Shown here: piece by piece, positions 22,960-32,676 of the stretch
Numbering within the stretch: the stretch's first letter is position 1
Layout: each line of letters begins with the position of its first letter
Source of the DNA: Pseudarthrobacter sp. BIM B-2242
GTDB lineage: Bacteria; Actinomycetota; Actinomycetes; Actinomycetales; Micrococcaceae
Length of the DNA: 64,000 nt
Assembly (NCBI RefSeq): GCF_014764445.1
Contig: NZ_CP061721.1
Location: 62,001 to 126,000 of the forward strand
Direction of reading: 5' to 3'
The notes under the pieces: model-generated
What the model was told of the DNA's origin: nothing
What the model saw: only the letters and a program-made list of their open reading frames with translations
Database searches by the model: none
Translations under genes and position numbers: made by a program

Positions 22960-23364
22960 TTAGTCGAACTGGCGGGTCGTCTGGTCGGGGATTCCCCGCT
23001 CCGCCCGCAGGCGTTTAGCCCTAGCTGCCACTCTCGCCATCCCCACGGCGTACACCGCCCCTGCCAACCCGGCCGCCGTCAGGAACAAGGCGCTCCACAT
23101 GGGATCTTGGCCCCTGCTGGTGGGTCCGGCCACCAGAAAGACAGAGAAGACTGCCACGGCAGCGAAGACGCAAGCCATCACCAGGAAGCCGCCGGCGGAC
23201 CGCACCTGGGGGTGGGAGCTGGCAGTGACCACTCCGAGCTCATCTTTGGCGTAGCTGTGAAGCCTACCTTCCACGGTGCGGAACAGGATTCTCTTGTCAC
23301 CACGTGCCAGTGCCTGTTCGTGATGATTGCGGACTTGGCCGTCGTTGTTGGGGCCGCCGCCCAT
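22960..23364 (-). CDS. Hypothetical membrane protein with two transmembrane segments
   Basis: 134 residues from ATG 23364 (MGGGPNNDGQVRNHHEQALARGD). A soluble N-terminal part has a strand-rich stretch (KRILFRTVEGRLHSYAKDELGVV). Two membrane segments follow: GGFLVMACVFAAVAVFSVFLV and ALFLTAAGLAGAVYAVGMA. A basic tail (ARAKRLRAERG) puts the C-terminus in the cytoplasm. No family is recognised. The frame is open further upstream to 23637, but that part overlaps the palindromes and does not look coding. Confidence 0.6.
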   Translation of the reverse strand: MGGGPNNDGQVRNHHEQALARGDKRILFRTVEGRLHSYAKDELGVVTASSHPQVRSAGGFLVMACVFAAVAVFSVFLVAGPTSRGQDPMWSALFLTAAGLAGAVYAVGMARVAARAKRLRAERGIPDQTTRQFD

Positions 23365-23485
23365 GTTGCTGCCTGAAATGCCGTTCTGCACGCGGGTCCT
23401 GTCGGATCGACGAAAGTTTTGAAAGGCTAAAGCAAAAACGTCGGCCGTGGTTGGAGGCGCTCCGGGGTGCCCGATCCTGGATGCT

Positions 23486-23514
23486 GCTTTGTGCAGACAG
23501 TGTCTGCACAAAGC
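23486..23514. repeat. Perfect 29-bp palindrome
   Basis: GCTTTGTGCAGACA, one G, then its exact complement TGTCTGCACAAAGC: 14-1-14, perfect. It lies 122 bp upstream of the membrane-protein start. TGTCG-A-CGACA (23520-23530) follows directly. Confidence 0.75.
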
Positions 23515-23557
23515 AATGATGTCGACGACAACTTTGCCGGCCCGATGCGCACAACAG

Positions 23558-23589
23558 CTGAATTGTTCAAAGTTCTCTGGACAATTCAG
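23558..23589. repeat. Imperfect palindrome with ATTGTCCAGA half-site
   Basis: CTGAATTGTTCAAA, GTTC, TCTGGACAATTCAG: 14-bp arms with two mismatches, the outer nine bases perfect. The right half equals the half-site of the palindrome at 22103-22127. Confidence 0.6.
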
Positions 23590-23626
23590 GCTGATTCCCG
23601 CACTGCGGGTCGATTTTGAAGGCCCT

Positions 23627-24000
23627 TTACTCGGCACTTTCGGTTACTTCGGAGTCCGGTTCGGCCCATTCCAAGGCGGCGACGAGGTGTCCCTCGTCGG
23701 GAAGTGCTTTCTGTTCCGCTGCGGGCAATTTGTCGTAGGTGTAGGCGGAGACGGCCATGGGGGATGTTGAGCGTCCGAGGCTGTATCGGACGCTTCGGTC
23801 GTTTTTGGTGCCGCAGATGAGCATTCCTATGGTCTCGTTATGGTGATCGCGCCGGAGCATGTCGTCAACGAGGGCGACATAGAAGTTGAGTTGGCGGCAT
23901 ATTCGGGCTGGAACTTGCCAGTTTTCAGCCCGATGACCACATAGCGGGAATGTTCTGTTCCATCGAAAGCTTCGATCCTGTCTCCTGGCCTGAAGGTAAA
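23627..24000 (-). pseudogene. Decayed YhcG (DUF1016) PD-(D/E)xK nuclease, C-terminal remnant
   Basis: The 77 residues ending at 23627 (MLRRDHHNETIGMLICGTKNDRSVRYSLG and onward) are the C-terminal part of the YhcG nuclease domain. The preceding RYVVIGLKTGKFQPEYA continues it in another frame: one base is missing at about 23900-23905, where GCCGCCAACTC should read as an EYAGQLNFYVALVDD-like sequence. The catalytic ELK is GLK here. Nothing upstream resembles the N-terminal domain. YhcG is often on defence or mobile islands; this copy is dead. Confidence 0.8.
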
Positions 24001-24138
24001 TTTGCTGTCCTTTTTCGAATGATGCTGGCGCAATGGCAATCTCCTCAAGGTGTGTGTGCCGAGCCCGTGGTCTCTGGCGGTCGTCGACGCCCTCATATGA
24101 AGGACGCGCTGGCCTCCGGAAAATCTGAGAAGGGTGCC

Positions 24139-24618
24139 TTAGATGCCCAATTCTTGTCTCAGTGCTGCGACATGACCCTGGGGATCCACGTGGTACTTCG
24201 CGAGAAGTACGGACCCATCGGCGTTCAGGACAACAGTGGAACGGATAACGCCTTCAGTGACGCGCCCGTCGATGAGCTTCTCGCCCCAGGCGCCGTAGGC
24301 GACGGCGACTGCGTGGTTCTCGTCGGACAGCACGGGGAAGGTCAGGGAGAAATCGTTTGTGAAACCGGCCAGCGCCTCGCGGGCGTCCGGGGAGATGCCG
24401 ATGACCTCGTAACCTTTGCCCTGCATCGACGCCAGGTTGTCGCGGAAGTCGCAAGCTTCGGTGGTGCAGCCAGGGGTGGCGGCCTTGGGGTAGAAGTACA
24501 CAATGACGTTCTTCCCGCGGTAATCGGCAAGGGCTGTATCGCGGCCCTGTGCGTCCTTGAGAGTGAAGTCAGGGGCCCGGGTTCCGGGCTGGAGTTTTGC
24601 GGTCAGGGCGTGGATCAT
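24139..24618 (-). CDS. bcp: Thioredoxin-dependent peroxiredoxin, BCP/PrxQ type
   Basis: 159 residues from ATG 24618, with AAAGGAA upstream. It reduces hydrogen peroxide and lipid hydroperoxides using thioredoxin, in the cytoplasm. The active site PGCTTEACDF has the peroxidatic Cys51 and the resolving Cys56 of the alpha-PrxQ type. Other hallmarks are LQPGTRAPDFTLKDAQG at the start, YFYPKAATPGC, VIGISPD and FPVLSDEN. A further 22 residues upstream are open but lack a ribosome-binding site. Confidence 0.93.
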   Translation of the reverse strand: MIHALTAKLQPGTRAPDFTLKDAQGRDTALADYRGKNVIVYFYPKAATPGCTTEACDFRDNLASMQGKGYEVIGISPDAREALAGFTNDFSLTFPVLSDENHAVAVAYGAWGEKLIDGRVTEGVIRSTVVLNADGSVLLAKYHVDPQGHVAALRQELGI

Positions 24619-24680
24619 GGCATTTCCTTTGGGAGAATGTGGCGGTTGCAGGCAAAGATCAGGTGAAGGGGCTTCTGGCG

Positions 24681-25364
24681 TCATATGCAGTATTCCGCGG
24701 GACCGCGGACGGTGGCGTGTGCCCCGGGTACAAACTGGTAGCCCTTCCCGCGGACGGTGGCCACGGCTTGGCGGGCGTTTCCGAGCTTTCGCCGAATCCT
24801 GCCCACGTACGTATCAATGGAACGGGTGGCAGCGCCGGGCGTTTCAAATGTGTCCAGGAACTGCTGAAGCTCCTCCCGCCCCACGATGCAGGACAGGTGC
24901 GTCACCAGGTATCGGAGGACCTTGTATTCAACACCGGTGAGATGCACAGGCTTTCCGTCCAGGAGGACCTGGTTGGCAGCGAGGTCAACAGTCACGTGGC
25001 TGACCGGACCGGCTGAGGGCGGCAGCCGGGTTCCGCGGTCGTCCGCGGTTTCCGCCCACGCTGCACCCTTTCCCGCAGCGGAAGGAAGCTCCGCCGTGGA
25101 AGGAAGCTGAGAGGAGTCGGCTGCGGCTCCTTCCACGGCGGACGTGGCAGCCCCGGGGGCAGGCCATTGGACTTCTGCCTCCGGAGCAAACTTAAGGGCG
25201 TAATCGAGAACCAGCCGGGCGGAACGCGCCAGCGCCGCTCCGTCCACGTCGGATTCGGATCCGCACATGATCCAGACCGCCAGGCCGCGTACGGCTGGAG
25301 GCGGGCATTCTCGGGGAAAAGACTGACCGGCACGGCGCCCGGGGTGATGCACATGTACTGCCAT
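24681..25364 (-). CDS. Winged-helix (OmpR-type) DNA-binding protein downstream of allB
   Basis: About 227 residues from ATG 25364, eight bases after the allantoinase stop, so co-transcribed. The C-terminal 90 residues are an OmpR/PhoB winged helix: DGKPVHLTGVEYKVLRYLVTHLSCIVGREELQ, then RSIDTYVGRIRRKLG and VRGKGYQFVPG. The N-terminus (AVWIMCGSESDVDGAALARSARLVLDYALKFAPEAEVQW) is not a receiver domain and has no phosphorylated Asp motif. A low-complexity A/S/P linker joins the two. It may be an atypical regulator of this locus. The first 35 residues may be out of frame (see findings). Confidence 0.75.
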   Translation of the reverse strand: MAVHVHHPGRRAGQSFPRECPPPAVRGLAVWIMCGSESDVDGAALARSARLVLDYALKFAPEAEVQWPAPGAATSAVEGAAADSSQLPSTAELPSAAGKGAAWAETADDRGTRLPPSAGPVSHVTVDLAANQVLLDGKPVHLTGVEYKVLRYLVTHLSCIVGREELQQFLDTFETPGAATRSIDTYVGRIRRKLGNARQAVATVRGKGYQFVPGAHATVRGPAEYCI

Positions 25365-25372
25365 GGCTTGCC

Positions 25373-26716
25373 TTAGATGCCGCCGCGGCGGATGAGCTTG
25401 CCGGTGGGGGTCTGACCGTCCACCAGGCTGCCGCGCAGGAAGGTTTTCCGAACCACGCCGGAGAGGGCCGTGCCGTCGTAGGGGGTGATGGGGTTCTTGT
25501 GTTTGAGTTTGGCGACATCCACCACGAAGGCGTCGTCGGGCGCGAAGATGGAGAAGTCGGCGTCGTAGCCCAGGGCGAGCTGGCCTTTGGTGGCCAGGCG
25601 GGCCAGGGCGGCCGGCTTTTCGGACATCCAGGAGATGACCTGTTCGAGCGGGATGCCGCGGTGCCGGGCCTCGGTCCAGACCAGCGGCAGGCCCAGTTGC
25701 AGCGAGGACACGCCGCCCCAGGCCACGGCGAAGTCGCCGTTTTCCAGGTCCTTCAGGTCCAGCGTGCTGGGCGAGTGGTCCGAGACGATGCAGTCGATGG
25801 TGCCGTCCTGCAGGCCCTGCCACAGCAGTTCCCGGTTGGAGGCCTCGCGGATGGGCGGGCAGCACTTGTAGGCGGTGGCGCCATCGGGGATTTCCTCGGC
25901 CGTCAGTGTCAGGTAGTGCGGGCACGTCTCAACTGTGAGCTTTACCCCGTCACGCTTCGCGCTGGCGATCATGGGCAGGGCGTCCGACGACGAGAGGTGC
26001 AGGATGTGCGCACGGGCACCGGTCCAGCGTGCCCGTTCAATGACCTCGGCGATGGCCTTGTTTTCCGCACCGCGGGGGCGGGAGGCCAGGAATGTTTCGT
26101 AGTGGTCCCCACCCGGGTGCGGTGCCCGGTCAATGGCGTGGGAGTCCTCCGCATGGACGATCATGAGCGAGTCAAAGGTCCTGAGTTCGGCCATGTCCTC
26201 CTCCATCTCATCCGCATCCAGATGTGGGAATTCGTCCACACCGGAATGCAGCAGGAAGCATTTGAAGCCGAACACGCCTTCGTCGTGCAGCGGGCGCAGG
26301 TCCGCTTTGTTGCCTGGAATGGCGCCGCCCCAGAACCCGACGTCGACGAATGCCTGGTCCTCGGCCACTTCGCGCTTGAGCTTGAGCCCGTCCACGGTGG
26401 TGGTGGGCGGGATGGAGTTCAGCGGCATGTCAATGATGGTGGTGACGCCGCCGGCGGCGGCAGCCCGGGTGGCGGAGGCGAAACCCTCCCACTCGGTGCG
26501 GCCGGGCTCGTTGACGTGGACGTGGGTGTCCACCAGGCCCGGGATCAGGGTTTCGTCGTCGGCGAGCTCAATCAGCTCGGTTCCGGAGAGGCCGTTGCCG
26601 AGAGGTTCGATGGCGACGATTTTCCCGCCGCGGACGCCCACTTCACGGGGTGCAAGGCCGGCGGTGGTCAGGATGTGCTGGCCACGGATGACCAGGTCAA
26701 AGCCTTCTTTAGACAT
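25373..26716 (-). CDS. allB: Allantoinase
   Basis: 447 residues, a cyclic amidohydrolase that opens allantoin to allantoate. Metal ligands are visible in order: [16 protein letters not shown] (HxH), [10 protein letters not shown] (carboxylated Lys), [21 protein letters not shown] and CIVSDHSPS (Asp). [11 protein letters not shown] and [12 protein letters not shown] are typical of AllB and separate it from dihydropyrimidinase. Its start overlaps the end of the glycerate kinase gene by 8 bp. It links the ureide steps to glyoxylate use in one transcript. Confidence 0.95.
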   Translation of the reverse strand: MSKEGFDLVIRGQHILTTAGLAPREVGVRGGKIVAIEPLGNGLSGTELIELADDETLIPGLVDTHVHVNEPGRTEWEGFASATRAAAAGGVTTIIDMPLNSIPPTTTVDGLKLKREVAEDQAFVDVGFWGGAIPGNKADLRPLHDEGVFGFKCFLLHSGVDEFPHLDADEMEEDMAELRTFDSLMIVHAEDSHAIDRAPHPGGDHYETFLASRPRGAENKAIAEVIERARWTGARAHILHLSSSDALPMIASAKRDGVKLTVETCPHYLTLTAEEIPDGATAYKCCPPIREASNRELLWQGLQDGTIDCIVSDHSPSTLDLKDLENGDFAVAWGGVSSLQLGLPLVWTEARHRGIPLEQVISWMSEKPAALARLATKGQLALGYDADFSIFAPDDAFVVDVAKLKHKNPITPYDGTALSGVVRKTFLRGSLVDGQTPTGKLIRRGGI

Positions 26717-27917
26717 GGAGGTCCTCCTTGCTGATGGGGGAACGGGACAGCTTTTTTGCTGCCAGCTGTTCGCTGATGTGAATTCCCACCTGCTCCAGAA
26801 GCGTTCCTGCCTCTGCCATGCACGTGGTGACGTTGGTTTCAAGCTCGGTGAGCGCGTAGACGTCCTCGAACCCCGCGGCGGTTGCCTGCTCCTGCGCCAA
26901 GGTGGTGCGTCCGCAGACGGCGATGACCGGAACGCCCTGAGCGGCAGCGGCCCGTGCAACGCCAATGGGAGTCTTGCCCAGCAGGCTTTGCTCGTCCAGG
27001 CTGCCTTCTCCTGTGATGACCAGGTCCGCCCCGGCCAGGCGTTCAGCGAGTCGGGTGAATTCAAGGACAACATCGATGCCCGGGCGGCGGGTTGCTGCCA
27101 GCACGGCAATGGCGGCGTAACCTACTCCGCCGGCAGCTCCCGCGCCCGGAGCTTCCGCGGCCTTGATGGCGCGGTGACCGATTTCCCTGGCCAGGACTTC
27201 GACAAACCTGGCCAGGGCGGCGTCGAGCATGCGGACGTCCTGTTGTGCGGCTCCCTTTTGCGGGCCGAAAACCGCTGCGGCGCCCTGTGCGCCGAGCAGG
27301 GGATTATCGACGTCGGAAGCCAGCACAAAGCGTGTGTCCTTCAGCCGGGGCTCAAAACCGGTGAAGTCGATGGTGTCAAGGCGGGCCAGGGCTGCGCCGC
27401 CGGCGGGCAGTTCATTGCCGTCCGCATCCAGAAAGCGCGCCCCCAGGCCCTGAAGGACGCCGGCGCCGCCGTCGGTGTTGGCGCTGCCACCCACACCGAG
27501 GATGATCCGGTGGCAGCCTGCGTCCAGTGCTGCGCGGATCAGCTGGCCCGTTCCCAGGCTGGTAGCGGTAGTGGCGGACACCGAATCAGGTTGGTTTCCG
27601 CGGATGACCCGGGGCAAAACCGCGAGCCCTGATGCTGTTGCCATCTCGATGACGGCCTCGCTGCCCCGGACAGCGTACTCCGCGTCAACCGGTTCACCGG
27701 TGGGTCCGGAGACCCGAGCGGTGCGGCGGCTGAAGCCGGAGCCGACGGCGGCATCGAGGGTTCCCTCGCCGCCGTCGGCTACCGGTAAACGGACTATGTC
27801 CAGGTTGCTGATGTGCGCCGTAGCGGCCCCGCGCTGCAGTCCCTTTTCCAGGTGCAGGCAGACGTCCGGGGCGGACAGCGATCCCTTGAACTTGTCCGGG
27901 GCGATCACAATGCGCAT
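26709..27917 (-). CDS. glxK: Glycerate kinase, type 1
   Basis: 402 residues. It phosphorylates D-glycerate with ATP to a phosphoglycerate, the last step of the glyoxylate-glycerate route. The GlxK family signs are [22 protein letters not shown] at the start, [41 protein letters not shown] and [17 protein letters not shown]. The type 1 fold is unlike the MOFRL kinase of plants. It lies 2 bp after gcl and overlaps allB, so all three are one transcript. Confidence 0.94.
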   Translation of the reverse strand: MRIVIAPDKFKGSLSAPDVCLHLEKGLQRGAATAHISNLDIVRLPVADGGEGTLDAAVGSGFSRRTARVSGPTGEPVDAEYAVRGSEAVIEMATASGLAVLPRVIRGNQPDSVSATTATSLGTGQLIRAALDAGCHRIILGVGGSANTDGGAGVLQGLGARFLDADGNELPAGGAALARLDTIDFTGFEPRLKDTRFVLASDVDNPLLGAQGAAAVFGPQKGAAQQDVRMLDAALARFVEVLAREIGHRAIKAAEAPGAGAAGGVGYAAIAVLAATRRPGIDVVLEFTRLAERLAGADLVITGEGSLDEQSLLGKTPIGVARAAAAQGVPVIAVCGRTTLAQEQATAAGFEDVYALTELETNVTTCMAEAGTLLEQVGIHISEQLAAKKLSRSPISKEDLHV

Positions 27918-27919
27918 GG

Positions 27920-29698
<1,779 letters not shown>

Positions 29699-29759
29699 GG
29701 TGTGCTCCTAGTGAAACTTTGGGGGCCCGTGCGGGCTGTTTTTGGGTGTGCTGAGGGAG

Positions 29760-29787
29760 CCGCCGTCGTTTTCATGTACGACGGCGG
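29760..29787 (-). terminator. Hairpin between glxR and gcl
   Basis: CCGCCGTCGT and ACGACGGCGG form perfect 10-bp arms around an 8-base loop in the 130-bp gap after the glxR stop. No clear T tract follows. It may be a partial terminator or a processing site separating glxR from gcl. Confidence 0.5.
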
Positions 29788-29828
29788 GTCCCCTGCTGGT
29801 GTTTCTTAGGCGCCTGTGGCGCTGGTGC

Positions 29829-30707
29829 TTATTTCCGGCCGCTGAACTGGAGGACCTGCTTGAAGAGTCCTGAGTGGTCCAGTGCGCCGTCGCCCTGGTT
29901 GACGGTGGCGGCGACGAGCTGGGCGACGACGGCGCCGAGGGGGACGGCGACGTTGGCTTCGCGGGCGGCGGAGGTGACGATGCCCAGGTCCTTGTGGTGC
30001 AGGGCCAGGCGGAAGCCGGGGTCGAAGTTGCGGTCCAGCATCTTCTGGCCCTTCTGGTCGAGGACCTTGGAGCCGGCCAGGCCGCCGCCGAGGACCTTGA
30101 GCGCGGCGTCGGTGTCCACGCCGTAGGCCTCAAGGAAAGCGATGGCCTCGGCGAGGACCTCGATGTTGACGGCCACGATCAGCTGGTTGGCTGCCTTGAC
30201 GGTCTGGCCGGAGCCGGACGGACCCACGTGGACGATTGTCTTGCCGACGGCGTTCAGGATGTCCTGGGCTGCCTCGAAGTCTGCCTTTTCGCCGCCCACC
30301 ATGATGGACAGGACGGCGTCGATGGCGCCCTGCTCGCCGCCGGAAACCGGGGCGTCCAGCGGGCGGATACCGGCTTCGCGGGCGTCGTCGGCGAGCCTCT
30401 TGGCAACGTCAGGGCGGATGCTGGAGGCGTCGATCCAGAGGGTGCCCTTCTTCGCGTTGGCGAAGACGCCGTCCGTGCCGCTGACTACGCCGTCAACGTC
30501 GGGGGAGTCCGGCACCATGGTGATGACGACGTCGGCATCCTTAACTGCATCAGCAATGCTCGTGGCACCCTTGCCGCCTTCGGAGACGAGCTTGTCGATC
30601 TTGTCCTGGCTGCGGTTGAAGCCGGTGACGGTGTGCCCGGCCTTGACCAGGTTGATGGCCATGGGCAGGCCCATGATTCCGAGTCCGATAACTGCAACGT
30701 TGCTCAT
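29829..30707 (-). CDS. glxR: 2-hydroxy-3-oxopropionate (tartronate semialdehyde) reductase
   Basis: 292 residues of the beta-hydroxyacid dehydrogenase family. It reduces the Gcl product to D-glycerate with NAD(P)H. Seen are the nucleotide-binding GLGIMGLPMAINLVKAG at residues 7-23, MVPDSPDV, the substrate motif DAPVSGGEQGA, and SGSGQTVKAANQLIV with the catalytic Lys. The position between hyi and gcl supports tartronate semialdehyde over other 3-hydroxyacids. Confidence 0.94.
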   Translation of the reverse strand: MSNVAVIGLGIMGLPMAINLVKAGHTVTGFNRSQDKIDKLVSEGGKGATSIADAVKDADVVITMVPDSPDVDGVVSGTDGVFANAKKGTLWIDASSIRPDVAKRLADDAREAGIRPLDAPVSGGEQGAIDAVLSIMVGGEKADFEAAQDILNAVGKTIVHVGPSGSGQTVKAANQLIVAVNIEVLAEAIAFLEAYGVDTDAALKVLGGGLAGSKVLDQKGQKMLDRNFDPGFRLALHHKDLGIVTSAAREANVAVPLGAVVAQLVAATVNQGDGALDHSGLFKQVLQFSGRK

Positions 30708-30751
30708 GATGGTTCCTTTTCTGAAAGTCTGTGGTGATTGCGGAAGCCGGA

Positions 30752-30815
30752 CCCAACTAGGTAGCGCTATCTGTCGTTTAGAGCACTAAACGACAGATAG
30801 CGCTACTCAGTTGGG
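30752..30815. repeat. 64-bp near-perfect hairpin between hyi and glxR
   Basis: Two 30-base arms with only two mismatches enclose the loop AGCA. The core arms are TAGCGCTATCTGTCGTTTAG and its exact complement. It ends 12 bases before the hyi stop on the minus strand. It is much longer than an intrinsic terminator and has no T tract, so it looks like a REP/MITE-like palindrome, possibly acting as an mRNA 3' protector. Confidence 0.7.
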
Positions 30816-30827
30816 CTGGGCGGTTGG

Positions 30828-31628
30828 TTAGCGGGAGGCGTGTTCGCGGATGGCCCAGCTGAACGCGGTCTCCTGCGGTTCCTTGTACTCGAGGCCGATG
30901 TAGCCTTCGTAACCGAGTTCGCGGCTGCGGGCGATCCATGCGCCGAGGGGAAGCTCGCCGGTGCCGGGGGCGCCGCGGCCGGGATTGTCGGCGATCTGGA
31001 TGTGGCCGAAGTCCTTGGCGTGGTTGTCGATGACGGCTGCGACGTCGTCGCCGTTGACTGCCAGGTGGTAGAAGTCGGCGAGGAGCTTGACGTTCTCTGC
31101 GCCGGAGGCTTCCTTGACGCGGGCAATCACTGTGAGGGCATCCGCTGCGGTGAGAAGCGGGTACCGGGGGGCGCCGCTGACAGGTTCGAGGAGGACGGTG
31201 CCTCCGATCCGGGCGACACCTTCAGCGGCTGCGGCCAGGTTCTTGACCGCCAGTTCGTCCTGCTCTTCGGGCGTGAAGTCGTCCTGCCTGTTGCCGTAGA
31301 GGGCGTTGAAAGCCTGGCAGCCCAGGCGCTCACCGATGCCGGCCACAACGTCGATGTTGTCCTTGAACTCGGAGCAGCGTCCCTTCCAGGAGACCAGGCC
31401 GCGGTCGCCCCCGGGCATGTTGCCGGCGTTGAAGTTCAGGCCGGTGAGCTGGACCCCTGCGTCCTTGATGGCGTTCTCGAATTTGGCGACCTGGGCGTCC
31501 GTGGGGACGGAGGTTTCGAAAGGCCACCAGAACTCGACCGCGTCGAAGCCTGCGGCCTTCGCGGCTGCGGGGCGCTCGAGCAGGGGGAGCTCCGTGAGGA
31601 GGATGGAGCAGTTCACTGTGTACGTCAT
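30828..31628 (-). CDS. hyi: Hydroxypyruvate isomerase
   Basis: 266 residues, an AP-endonuclease-2-like TIM barrel that interconverts hydroxypyruvate and tartronate semialdehyde. The start MTYTVNCSILLTELPLLERPAAAKAAGFDAVEFWWPF is typical of Hyi. Metal and active-site glutamates lie in VLLEPVSG near residue 145 and IGLEYKE near 248. LLADFYHLAVNGDD and IQIADNPGRGAPGTGEL complete the family pattern. Two IclR-type operator elements stand 60-95 bp upstream. Confidence 0.94.
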   Translation of the reverse strand: MTYTVNCSILLTELPLLERPAAAKAAGFDAVEFWWPFETSVPTDAQVAKFENAIKDAGVQLTGLNFNAGNMPGGDRGLVSWKGRCSEFKDNIDVVAGIGERLGCQAFNALYGNRQDDFTPEEQDELAVKNLAAAAEGVARIGGTVLLEPVSGAPRYPLLTAADALTVIARVKEASGAENVKLLADFYHLAVNGDDVAAVIDNHAKDFGHIQIADNPGRGAPGTGELPLGAWIARSRELGYEGYIGLEYKEPQETAFSWAIREHASR

Positions 31629-31688
31629 CGTAGGTCCTTCCGGGGAGGGCTTGTGTCCACATTCCCATTCGCGTCCCGGTTTATCCGT

Positions 31689-31724
31689 TTCCGCTTTATG
31701 GAATTTAGATTCTGCTTTATGAAA
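31689..31724. promoter_or_regulatory. Tandem IclR-type operator upstream of hyi
   Basis: TTCCGCTTTATGGAA (31689-31703) and TTCTGCTTTATGAAA (31710-31724) start exactly 21 bp apart. The same paired arrangement is found at the malic enzyme/iclR, uricase-divergent and uraD promoters. The local AT content is far above the surroundings. Confidence 0.8.
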
Positions 31725-31803
31725 AGTCTAGGGAATGGTGAAGCTGGAGTCAAGGGGCGGCGGCAGGGAGCGGAGAGGCCCCTCCCGGATTCACAACAAA
31801 CAA

Positions 31804-31835
31804 AAACGGACGGCCCCTGGCAGGGCCGCCCGTTT
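31804..31835 (-). terminator. Intrinsic terminator after the ureidoglycine aminohydrolase gene
   Basis: On the minus strand, 13-bp arms (AAACGGGCGGCCC with one mismatch) and a 6-base loop are followed by TTTTTG. It begins 13 bp after the stop and ends the malic enzyme to allE transcript. Confidence 0.8.
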
Positions 31836-31848
31836 CAGTTGGTCGCGA

Positions 31849-32661
31849 TCAGGTCAGGCGGACTTGCCGGTTCATGTCCTTATAAAGCAGGTAGCGGAAC
31901 TCGCCCGGGCCGCCGGCATAGCAGGCTTGCGGGCAAAAGGCACGGAGCCACATGAAGTCCCCGGCTTCCACTTCCACCCAGTCGTTGTTGAGCAGGTACA
32001 TGGCCTTGCCTTCAAGGACGTACAGGCCGTGCTCCATCACGTGGGTTTCCGGGAAAGGGATCACGCCGCCGGGCTGGAACGTCACGATGTTCACCTGCAT
32101 GTCGTGGGCGAGGTCGTTGGAGTCCGTGAAGCGGGTGGTCTTCCAGACGTCGTTCGTGTCCGGCATGGACGTCGGTTCCACGTCCTTTTCGTTGGTGACA
32201 AAGGATTTGGCTTCGTAGCCTTCCAGGCGTTCGTAGGCTTTGCGGATCCAATGGAATGAGACCACGTCATCGGACACGTTCTCCAGGCCCCACTCCGAGC
32301 CGGCAGCCAGGTAGGCGTAGCCGCCTTCCTCCAGCTGGTGCAGTTCTCCGTCGAGGGCGAGGTTGACTGTGCCGCGGGTAACGAAAATGACGCCTTCCAC
32401 CCCGGCCTCGAACTCGGCCTTGGGGGCGCCTCCGCCCGGGCCGATCTCGACAATGAGCTGCGAGAAGGTGGTGGCAAAGCCGGAGATGGGGCGGGCGATG
32501 ATCCAGGAGCGGGTGTTGTTGAAGCCGGGCAGGTTGGACGTGACGATATCCGTCATGACGCCCTTGGGGATGACGGTGTACGCCTCCGTGACGATGGCGC
32601 GCTCGGTGGTGAGGTGGGTCTGGGGCGGCAGGCCGCCCTCAGGGGAGTAGTACTTTCCCAT
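31849..32661 (-). CDS. allE: (S)-ureidoglycine aminohydrolase
   Basis: 270 residues with two cupin barrels. It releases ammonia from (S)-ureidoglycine to give (S)-ureidoglycolate; Mn binds in the C-terminal cupin. Motifs: GKYYSPEGGLPPQT at the start, IVEIGPGGGAPKAEFEAGVEGVIFV in the first cupin, NIVTFQPGGVIPFPETHVMEHGLYVLEGKAMYLLNNDW in the second (His and Glu ligands), and MWLRAFCPQACYAGG with YLLYKDMNR at the end, all typical of the bacterial YlbA/AllE enzyme. It is the last gene of the malic enzyme-aceB transcript. Confidence 0.93.
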   Translation of the reverse strand: MGKYYSPEGGLPPQTHLTTERAIVTEAYTVIPKGVMTDIVTSNLPGFNNTRSWIIARPISGFATTFSQLIVEIGPGGGAPKAEFEAGVEGVIFVTRGTVNLALDGELHQLEEGGYAYLAAGSEWGLENVSDDVVSFHWIRKAYERLEGYEAKSFVTNEKDVEPTSMPDTNDVWKTTRFTDSNDLAHDMQVNIVTFQPGGVIPFPETHVMEHGLYVLEGKAMYLLNNDWVEVEAGDFMWLRAFCPQACYAGGPGEFRYLLYKDMNRQVRLT

Positions 32662-32676
32662 TAGGATGATCCTTAC

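Noticed and set aside
29708..30133. Minus-strand frame of 141 codons overlapping the end of glxR
   Set aside because: It is an out-of-frame reading of glxR and the following hairpin, with Ser/Pro/Arg-rich chance composition.
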